Of a stretch of DNA of 9,913 bases, positions 1-4,886 are shown piece by piece. Origin of the DNA: Calditrichota bacterium (lineage in GTDB: Bacteria > Calditrichota > Calditrichia > Calditrichales > Calditrichaceae); NCBI GenBank assembly GCA_024278715.1, contig JAJRSN010000506.1:1-9913 (forward strand). The letters run 5' to 3'. A program made the translations under genes and the position numbers. The notes beneath the pieces were generated by a model, which saw only the letters and a program-made list of their open reading frames with translations, did no database searches and was not told the origin of the DNA. Numbering within the stretch: the first letter of the stretch is position 1; the number at the start of each line of letters is the position of its first letter.

Positions 1-1
1 A

Positions 2-385
2 CCTCACATAACCGTTGATATGATCGAGAACGGAAAAATCTATCCTACCATGAACGGACGTTATGTTTTTAAGCACGCCGTTACGCGTTTCCCTGAGGTC
101 ATCATGGAAGCCTTGAAGGCTGCCAACGTTTCTCTTGAAGACGTTGATATTGTAATTCCTCATCAAGCCAATCAGCGGATTACCGAAGCCGTTCAAATGC
201 GTTTGGGACTACCCAAAGAAAAGGTGTTTAGCAATATTCACAAGTATGGAAATACCACCGCGGCGTCGATCCCCATTGCCATGAGCGAAGCTTTGGAACA
301 GGGACTGATCGATGAAGGAAAACTGGTGTGCCTCGCTGCCTTCGGAAGCGGTTTTACCTGGGCTTCTACTTTAATTCGTTGGTAG
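2..385 (+). CDS. fabH: 3-oxoacyl-ACP synthase III (KAS III), 3' part only
   Basis: This is the C-terminal 127 codons of a FabH-type condensing enzyme; the gene begins left of the window. KAS III starts type II fatty-acid synthesis in the cytoplasm by condensing an acyl-CoA with malonyl-ACP. Seen here are two of the three catalytic residues in their family motifs: the His of PHQAN (His codon at 161-163) and the Asn of YGNTTAAS (Asn codon at 251-253). The C-terminal AAFGSGFTWAS strand is also typical of the family. The active-site Cys lies in the missing N-terminal part. The usual length is about 320-330 aa, so roughly 60% of the gene is absent only because the window is cut. The frame is open from base 2; an internal ATG at base 20 is not the start. 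The stop is 103 bp upstream of lipA on the same strand, with no clear terminator between them. Confidence 0.95.
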   Translation, partial: PHITVDMIENGKIYPTMNGRYVFKHAVTRFPEVIMEALKAANVSLEDVDIVIPHQANQRITEAVQMRLGLPKEKVFSNIHKYGNTTAASIPIAMSEALEQGLIDEGKLVCLAAFGSGFTWASTLIRW

Positions 386-488
386 TTCGGTTTTCTGTGT
401 TTTTTGATTGGATATTAATCCGCGGGAATATTAAATTTTACGGCTTGGTTTCAAACGATAAAAAAGATAATAATTTCGGGGATGCGCA

Positions 489-1391
489 TTGTCAAAAAAA
501 CAGAATCCTGCAAACAGTGAAATAAACGTTCGGTTGCGAAGACCGGAATGGTTAAAAATCCGGTTTGGATCCACTCCGAATTTCACAGATGTCCGCGGAT
601 TGATCAATCGACAAAAATTGCACACCGTCTGCGAAAGCGCTCGCTGCCCTAATATCGGCGAATGCTGGAGCAGGCGAACCGCAACCTTTATGATTTTAGG
701 AAATATTTGTACCCGTAGCTGCAAATTCTGCAATATCGAGGTCGGACGTCCCACCGAATACGATTCCGATGAACCGCGCCGTGTGGCGGAAGCGGTGAAG
801 GAACTGAATTTACGCCATGCAGTAATTACCTCGGTTGCCCGGGATGATCTCTCCGACGGCGGCGCGTACATCTTTGCGGAAACCGTCCGACTAATACATA
901 AAATGGTCCCCGAATGCAGCGTTGAAGTGTTGATCCCTGATTTTAAAGGCGATTTACACGATCTGGATACTGTGCTTAATGCAAAACCGCAAATCTTAAA
1001 TCACAATCTCGAAACCGTAAAACGCCTGCAAAAAGATGTTCGTGTCCAGGCGCAATATGATCGTTCTTTTTCCGTTTTGAATCATGCCAAACAACGCGGG
1101 TTCATCATAAAATCGGGAATCATGGTTGGACTTGGCGAACAATGGGATGAAATCATCGCAGTCTTACACGATTTGCGCGCCGTTGATTGTGATATTATCA
1201 CCATCGGACAGTACTTGCCGCCGACTAAAGAACACTATCCTTTAGACCGCTTTTATTCGCCGCGGGAATTCGCCGAGTTAAAACGGCTTGCCCTTGAATT
1301 GGGATTTAAATACGTGGAATCAGCGCCCTTGGTGCGCAGCTCTTACCATGCCGACGAACAGGTGAATGTAATATCTGAAATATCGAGGTAG
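489..1391 (+). CDS. lipA: Lipoyl synthase (radical SAM, two Fe-S clusters)
   Basis: LipA inserts two sulfur atoms at C6 and C8 of octanoyl groups on lipoyl-dependent enzymes, using S-adenosylmethionine and two 4Fe-4S clusters. The 300-aa product is full length for the family. Visible motifs are the auxiliary-cluster cysteines C48, C53 and C59 (CESARCPNIGEC), the radical SAM triad C74, C78 and C81 (CTRSCKFC), and the C-terminal RSSYHA at 283-288, whose first Ser ligates the auxiliary cluster. The N-terminal RRPEWLK is also typical. The start is a TTG at 489: an in-frame TAA at 471-473 rules out a longer protein, no ATG or GTG lies between, and GGGG at 478-481 is a reasonable ribosome site 7 nt upstream. 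A hairpin with a T-run after the stop is a likely terminator. No lipB or lplA is visible next to it. Confidence 0.97.
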   Translation: MSKKQNPANSEINVRLRRPEWLKIRFGSTPNFTDVRGLINRQKLHTVCESARCPNIGECWSRRTATFMILGNICTRSCKFCNIEVGRPTEYDSDEPRRVAEAVKELNLRHAVITSVARDDLSDGGAYIFAETVRLIHKMVPECSVEVLIPDFKGDLHDLDTVLNAKPQILNHNLETVKRLQKDVRVQAQYDRSFSVLNHAKQRGFIIKSGIMVGLGEQWDEIIAVLHDLRAVDCDIITIGQYLPPTKEHYPLDRFYSPREFAELKRLALELGFKYVESAPLVRSSYHADEQVNVISEISR

Positions 1392-1411
1392 TAAAAAAAT
1401 ATTTTATTCGT

Positions 1412-1451
1412 AAAGCCGGATCATCCCGCAGAGGATCGGTTCGGCTTTTTT
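1412..1451 (+). terminator. Rho-independent terminator of lipA, possibly bidirectional
   Basis: The arms AAAGCCG (1412-1418) and CGGCTTT (1442-1448) pair and run into a T-tract at 1446-1451. Inner GATC segments (1419-1422 and 1434-1437) can extend the stem with a bulge. It lies 20 bp after the lipA stop. On the opposite strand the same hairpin is followed, after a few bases, by a T-rich stretch (complement of the A-run at 1393-1399), so it may also serve the convergent gene, whose last codons form its right arm. Confidence 0.7.
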
Positions 1452-2194
1452 GATTTTAAGGCTTTAATTGTCTCATGCATTCGTTCGTAGTGAGAACCTT
1501 CCCAGTAAATTTTCGAACACCTGACGCATCGATAAAAGTCATTAAAAAATTTTTGAACCTTCGGAGGAATTTGTTCGATCACCTCCTCCTTGGGAACCGG
1601 TTCAATAAGACCGTTGCAATCCAGACAACGGGTAAACGGTTGACTCTGAGAAAACAGGTCGAATTTGCTCAGTACCTCTTCCAATTGTTTACTGGGATCG
1701 GTCTGCCGCACCCAATAACCGTGAGTCACCCGATTGTTCTTCAATAATCCGATATCACGTGTCAAAATAATCCGATGCTCTTTCAGGGCGATATCAATAA
1801 TTTCTTTATCCTGAAAATCGTTTCGATACAAAGAATCAAAACCGAGCATACGCAGCTTTCGGGCTAATTTTCCTAAATTACAATCCAGAATAAAACAGGG
1901 CTTGCGTAATGGTTTGCAGCGTAAGCGCGTCACCTGACTGATATCGAATAATTCAAAAGTGGGGTAAACAGCCACCCGGTCTCCCCCTTGAAGTGAATAG
2001 CTAAAATCAACAGACCGATTGTTCACCAAAATCAAATCGACTTCCGGATGCGGTACGCCCAGAGCCTCAATGGCGTCCTTAACCGCGGGCGCGCCCCAAA
2101 AACTGTAAGTAATCTCTTTTTGACGCCATTGCTTTGGCAAAAAATCGTTGAGCTCGGCATAAAAACGGAAAATTGCCTGTTTGGGTTTTGCCAT
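1421..2194 (-). CDS. Ubiquitin-like / Mut7-C RNase-fold protein with zinc ribbon
   Basis: This 257-aa protein has two recognisable parts. Residues about 6-85 look like the beta-grasp, ubiquitin-like domain often found N-terminal to Mut7-C (ending in a GGDRVAVYPTF strand). Residues about 98-235 look like Mut7-C, a PIN-like nuclease fold: FILDCNLGKLARKLRMLGFD with D104, R112 and K113, then ILTRDIGLL with D147 as a second acidic residue. A zinc ribbon follows with C190/C193 and C223/C226. The family is predicted to be an RNase; its substrate in bacteria is not known. The start is well supported by GGGAGG on the minus strand, 6-7 nt before the ATG. It is transcribed alone, convergent with lipA and divergent from the PEBP gene. 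The domain call rests on motifs I recognise by eye; the RNase activity is inferred from the family. Confidence 0.85.
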   Translation of the reverse strand: MAKPKQAIFRFYAELNDFLPKQWRQKEITYSFWGAPAVKDAIEALGVPHPEVDLILVNNRSVDFSYSLQGGDRVAVYPTFELFDISQVTRLRCKPLRKPCFILDCNLGKLARKLRMLGFDSLYRNDFQDKEIIDIALKEHRIILTRDIGLLKNNRVTHGYWVRQTDPSKQLEEVLSKFDLFSQSQPFTRCLDCNGLIEPVPKEEVIEQIPPKVQKFFNDFYRCVRCSKIYWEGSHYERMHETIKALKSKKPNRSSAG

Positions 2195-2253
2195 CTTTGC
2201 CTCCCTTTGCCTAAATTAATATGGATTTGGTTAAATAAAAAATTTTGCTTTTA

Positions 2254-2275
2254 TGTTGCGGAATCCGTAACAACA
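2254..2275. repeat. Imperfect inverted repeat in the divergent intergenic region
   Basis: TGTTG-CGGA and TCCG-TAA-CAACA form an imperfect palindrome around one central base, the right arm having three extra bases. It lies in the 126-bp gap between the divergent Mut7-C and PEBP genes, about 45 bp before the PEBP start. It could be an operator, or a small hairpin in one of the leaders. A weak -35/-10 pair (TTGCGG 2257-2262, 17 bp, TAAATT 2280-2285) overlaps it for the PEBP gene. Both readings are tentative. Confidence 0.3.
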
Positions 2276-2308
2276 AGTGTAAATTACAATTAAAAATTAC
2301 CAGTGACC

Positions 2309-2315
2309 GGGAGGA
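2309..2315 (+). promoter_or_regulatory. Ribosome binding site that sets the PEBP start
   Basis: GGGAGGA sits 5 nt before the ATG at 2321. It falls inside the longer reading that begins with a GTG at 2303, so the GTG start is not credible and the ATG at 2321 is preferred. Confidence 0.85.
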
Positions 2316-2320
2316 AAGAT

Positions 2321-2887
2321 ATGCGCCGCTTTTTAATGTTAACGGTAATATTGCTGGCATTTTTAACAATCCAATGCCAATCGCAATCCAAAACAAAAGT
2401 TGAAGCAAAAAAAGGAGGGAGCGTAAAAACCATGAAATTAACAAGTTCCGTTTTCGAAGAAGGGAGCATGATCCCTTCCAAATATACCTGCGACGGAGCC
2501 GATGTTTCACCGCCGTTAGCCTGGAGCGATGTCCCGGACAAAACCAAATCTTTTGCCCTGATAAGCGACGATCCCGACGCGCCGATGGGTACGTGGGTTC
2601 ATTGGGTCATTTACAATATTCCCGACAGCGTTCGGCAACTGTCCGAAGGCGTGCCCGCTGACGAAAAATTAAAGAACGGCGCCGTTCAGGGAACCAACGA
2701 TTTTAGGCGAATCGGTTACGGCGGACCCTGCCCTCCGAGCGGAGTGCATCGTTATTACTTTAAATTGTACGCCCTCGATGCCATGCTGAATCTGAAGCCC
2801 GGCGCTACAAAAGCGGAGCTGCTGAAGGCGATGGAAGGGCACATTCTTGGTAAGGCGGAATTGATGGGCAAATATTCCCGAAAGTAA
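2321..2887 (+). CDS. PEBP family protein (YbhB/YbcL type), exported or lipoprotein
   Basis: The 188-aa product belongs to the phosphatidylethanolamine-binding protein / Raf-kinase-inhibitor-like family. Family signatures are IPSKYTCDGADVSPPLAW near 50-68, DPDAP at 84-88, HWVIYNIP at 94-101 and GGPCPPSGVHRYYFKLYALD at 134-153. These line the small anion-binding pocket. The biological role of bacterial members is unsettled. Ahead of the domain is a hydrophobic leader (residues 4-17) ending in a Cys at 19 (FLTIQC), then a Ser/Gln/Lys-rich linker. This looks like a signal peptide, possibly a lipoprotein signal, although Gln just before the Cys is atypical. Met38 coincides with the usual start of cytoplasmic YbhB proteins and has its own purine-rich site, so a second, cytoplasmic form is possible. 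The stop is 1 bp from the stop of the convergent membrane-protein gene, leaving no room for a separate terminator. Confidence 0.93.
   Translation: MRRFLMLTVILLAFLTIQCQSQSKTKVEAKKGGSVKTMKLTSSVFEEGSMIPSKYTCDGADVSPPLAWSDVPDKTKSFALISDDPDAPMGTWVHWVIYNIPDSVRQLSEGVPADEKLKNGAVQGTNDFRRIGYGGPCPPSGVHRYYFKLYALDAMLNLKPGATKAELLKAMEGHILGKAELMGKYSRK
2412..2434 (+). promoter_or_regulatory. Possible internal ribosome site and start for a leaderless PEBP form
   Basis: AAGGAGGG at 2412-2419 is followed 12 nt later by an in-frame ATG at 2432 (Met38). The residues after it (MKLTSSVFEEG) are where cytoplasmic YbhB homologues normally begin. The spacing is longer than ideal, and the purine run also encodes a Lys-Lys-Gly-Gly linker, so it may be chance. 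Confidence 0.35.
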
Positions 2888-2888
2888 T

Positions 2889-3611
2889 CTACCATAAAAG
2901 CCTGACCAAAATTGCAGGAATGCTGGCAACCAAAAGCGACAACAGAGAACCGATCAAAAAATATTCGGCAAAGCTCTTCTTGTTCAGTTCGTTGAAGCGG
3001 GCTAATGATTTTAATGCGATGATTAACGCTATGGCTCCCACCTGATCCAGCACGATCAGAAAAAAGATGAATGTCCGTTCGAGAATTCCGATCCACTTGC
3101 CGCGCTCGTATTCGGCGGCATCGGTAACCTGATCTTTTTCTTCTTTGATCGGGACGGTGCTCAGGCGGTTCAACGCCATGCGAATTAATACCGTCCCTTC
3201 TTTAATCGTAAAAAGGTAGCCAGCCAATAACAGCCAAAAATGAACGGCTTCCGAAGATTCCGGCAGAATAAACAGCGGATTGCCCGGATTGAACAGAACG
3301 GCGCTTTCGATTACGCCGCTCAAAGATAAGATGAGCAGCAGTAAAACGAGATGTAATCCGTAGCTCAATGGCTTTTTTGCTTCGGATTTAAAGATTAAAA
3401 AGGTATCTGCTAATGCCAAAAGAGAATGCAGCAAAAAATAGATAATAGCCAACCTTAAATCGGGAATCAAAAGAAAAAACAACGCGCCTAGAATAATCCT
3501 GCCCAAAATTCTGCTTTTTACGGGAACCGAATTGTAAAGAATGCGGTTGATATCGTAAAAAACAATGCGCGCAAAAAAATAGACAGAAACAAAAATTAAT
3601 GCCTGTTGCAT
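2889..3611 (-). CDS. Polytopic membrane protein, DUF3307-like C-terminus
   Basis: This 240-aa protein has about seven hydrophobic segments (roughly residues 3-19, 36-50, 54-73, 86-107, 124-143, 180-200 and 216-238) and a charged cytoplasmic-looking stretch at 150-175 between the fifth and sixth. The C-terminal pattern GKWIGILER (171-179), KSLARF (201-206) and AEYFLIGSLLS (215-225) resembles the end of DUF3307 membrane proteins; the N-terminal His/Asp/Gln motif I associate with that family is not obvious. It is the second gene of a minus-strand pair: its start is 4 bp after the stop of the SatD-family gene, and its ribosome site (AAGGGA on the minus strand) spans that stop. Pairing with SatD is a known arrangement and suggests a shared, still unknown, function. 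No catalytic residues are evident. Confidence 0.7.
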   Translation of the reverse strand: MQQALIFVSVYFFARIVFYDINRILYNSVPVKSRILGRIILGALFFLLIPDLRLAIIYFLLHSLLALADTFLIFKSEAKKPLSYGLHLVLLLLILSLSGVIESAVLFNPGNPLFILPESSEAVHFWLLLAGYLFTIKEGTVLIRMALNRLSTVPIKEEKDQVTDAAEYERGKWIGILERTFIFFLIVLDQVGAIALIIALKSLARFNELNKKSFAEYFLIGSLLSLLVASIPAILVRLLW

Positions 3612-3615
3612 GGCT

Positions 3616-4254
3616 TTATCCCTTTAATTGCCTGTCCAGCGATTCTTCTAAAAAACGTTCAGTGGTTAAGATTAACCTGAAAAAATTCTGATTAATCTGT
3701 TGCGAAACCGCGGGCTGAGAAATATTGAGCTGCGCGGCAATTTCCTTTTGCTTTAATCCCTCGCGGCGTTTTACCAAAATTTTTACCTTTTCCGTTGACC
3801 AGCTTTGAATAGCCGCGTTTATCCACGAAACCAGCAGACGATTGGCGTCGGTTTCGTCGGAATCTTTAACCGACAGAACATATTTTAAATTTTGAGCCTT
3901 GGCGATTTCCAAAGAGCGGCGCGCCCTGTGAAATGCGCTTCCGTCCATTCCGATTGCCGCCTCGCTGTTTATCGGCGTGTCGATGCCGCCGATTCCGAGA
4001 CCAAAGCGCAATTGAATGGGATGCAGACTGATTTCGATTCGGTGGATCAATAAAAAAAGATCGTCCGCGGTAGTTAGCACCGCCTGAAATTCGTCGCCGA
4101 TGGTTAAAGTAGGGGGCGAGGCGAAAATCGATTTATTGTTCTCAAAAATGCTTTTTAAGATTTTTAAAAAACGATTTTGTGCCTTTGCCCGATTTTTAAT
4201 TTGTCGTGATCGGACAATGTCGCCAATGATCACCAGAAATTGTTTGTTCGGCAT
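3616..4254 (-). CDS. SatD-family protein with C-terminal helix-turn-helix
   Basis: The 212-aa product carries the SatD-family pattern: GDIVRSR (11-17), TIGDEFQAVL (51-60), RFGLGIGGIDT (83-93) and IGMDGSAFHRARR (101-113). The name comes from the Streptococcus secretion and acid-tolerance locus; the molecular role is unproven. The order of an early GD-I strand, a central GDEFQ turn and a later RFGIGxG strand recalls nucleotide-cyclase palm folds, so nucleotide binding is conceivable. This is my inference and not an assigned activity. Residues about 166-187 (GLKQKEIAAQLNISQPAVSQQI) read as a sigma-factor-region-4-like or MarR-like helix-turn-helix, so it may bind DNA. The minus-strand ribosome site GAGGTG (4266-4271) lies 11 nt before the ATG. 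It heads an operon with the membrane protein and is divergent from the CRISPR operon, with a 632-bp AT-rich spacer between them. Confidence 0.82.
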   Translation of the reverse strand: MPNKQFLVIIGDIVRSRQIKNRAKAQNRFLKILKSIFENNKSIFASPPTLTIGDEFQAVLTTADDLFLLIHRIEISLHPIQLRFGLGIGGIDTPINSEAAIGMDGSAFHRARRSLEIAKAQNLKYVLSVKDSDETDANRLLVSWINAAIQSWSTEKVKILVKRREGLKQKEIAAQLNISQPAVSQQINQNFFRLILTTERFLEESLDRQLKG

Positions 4255-4313
4255 TTTAAACCCCGCACCTCGTTAATATTAGCCAATAACTTATTTTTCC
4301 AAAGTATTAGCTA

Positions 4314-4360
4314 TTTGCTTATAATATTCTGAATATAATCAATATAATTATAAAAGCAAA
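4314..4360. repeat. Imperfect inverted repeat upstream of SatD gene
   Basis: The left arm TTTGCTTATAAT (4314-4325) matches the reverse complement of the right arm ATTATAAAAGCAAA (4347-4360), apart from two extra bases in the right arm. The centre holds two tandem copies of AATATAATY (4332-4349). It lies 60-106 bp upstream of the SatD start, where a promoter or operator would be expected. In DNA this AT-rich such symmetry can arise by chance, so the call is tentative. Confidence 0.4.
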
Positions 4361-4802
4361 AATATTTAATGAACTCGTGCAAAGTAATTCAATATGTATT
4401 TAACGCATGTCTTCATATAATTAATTGCGTTTTGTAGCCCCTGTTCTTCCTGTCTTAATTTTAGGGAGTAGGGTAATCAAACGGGGACTCATAATTTTCA
4501 AAGTTATTAAAATCGCATATCGTTCTGCTTTTTCCTATTCACCATATTCGAAATAAAGAATATTGAATGAGATATAGATTGTTATATGCAAGAATTGAAT
4601 TTTGCCGGTTTAGCATCGGACTTAGTTTGAAAAGAAAAGGGATTACAAAGTTAAGGAGTTGCATATTTAAGAGCCGAATAAGGCTTTACCCTAAACTTTT
4701 AATTATTCATTACGGATGGTCGTTTTTTGTGATACATTATATTTTTTGGCTGAAAAATGTTTTTGATTTAATCGAAAAATTATAATTTCCGCGTTGCCTG
4801 CT

Positions 4803-4830
4803 TTGCTTTTGGTATTTTTCTTTGTATATT
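4803..4830 (+). promoter_or_regulatory. Candidate promoter for the CorA-NrN-Cmr operon
   Basis: TTGCTT (4803-4808) and TATATT (4825-4830) are separated by 16 bp and lie 57 bp before the preferred corA start. A perfect TATAAT at 4781-4786 is an alternative -10 box but lacks a good -35 element. The AT-rich context makes false matches common. Confidence 0.25.
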
Positions 4831-4876
4831 TAAGCGTTTTTAATCCCTCCTGATTTTTTATTATGTTAATAATTTT

Positions 4877-4880
4877 AGGA
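4877..4880 (+). promoter_or_regulatory. Ribosome binding site that sets the corA start
   Basis: AGGA lies 6 nt before the ATG at 4887. The in-frame ATG at 4863, eight codons upstream, is preceded only by pyrimidine-rich and T-rich DNA, so 4887 is the better start. Confidence 0.7.
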
Positions 4881-4886
4881 AATAAT

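Larger units (their letters stand above)
4255..4886. other. AT-rich intergenic spacer between SatD gene and CRISPR operon
   Basis: The 632 bp hold no gene I can support. One 72-codon frame at 4567-4785 has no recognisable motif and no good ribosome site. The stretch contains the inverted repeat at 4314-4360, a tandem repeat of AATATAATC and AATATAATT (4332-4349), a small hairpin without a T-run (AGAGCC/GGCTTT, about 4670-4687), and several TATAAT-like boxes. I looked for CRISPR repeat-spacer periodicity, tRNA and IS ends and found none. GC falls sharply here compared with the genes to the left. The region must contain the SatD promoter on the minus strand and probably the cmr operon promoter on the plus strand. 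Confidence 0.6.

Noticed and set aside
431..871. Minus-strand frame of 146 codons across lipA
   Set aside because: It lies antisense to a fully conserved LipA coding region and its translation shows no family pattern.
1475..1747. Plus-strand frame of 90 codons inside the Mut7-C gene
   Set aside because: It is the antisense shadow of the zinc-ribbon part of that gene; there is no ribosome site and no motif.
2303..2320. GTG start giving a six-residue longer PEBP protein
   Set aside because: The strong GGGAGGA ribosome site lies inside that extension and points to the ATG at 2321.
2211..2547. Minus-strand frames over the start of the PEBP gene
   Set aside because: They are antisense to a clear signal peptide and PEBP domain, with low-complexity translations.
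4670..4687. Hairpin AGAGCC/GGCTTT as a terminator
   Set aside because: The stem is short, includes a wobble pair and is not followed by a T-run.
4567..4785. 72-codon plus-strand frame in the intergenic spacer
   Set aside because: It has no ribosome site, no recognisable motif and a composition like the surrounding noncoding AT-rich DNA.
4863..4886. Upstream ATG giving an eight-residue longer CorA
   Set aside because: No Shine-Dalgarno site precedes it, whereas AGGA sits correctly before the ATG at 4887.
4255..4886. CRISPR array or degenerate repeats next to the cmr operon
   Set aside because: I found no repeated 25-40-bp unit with regular spacing on either strand; a GTTTGAAAAG-like stretch near 4625 occurs once only.
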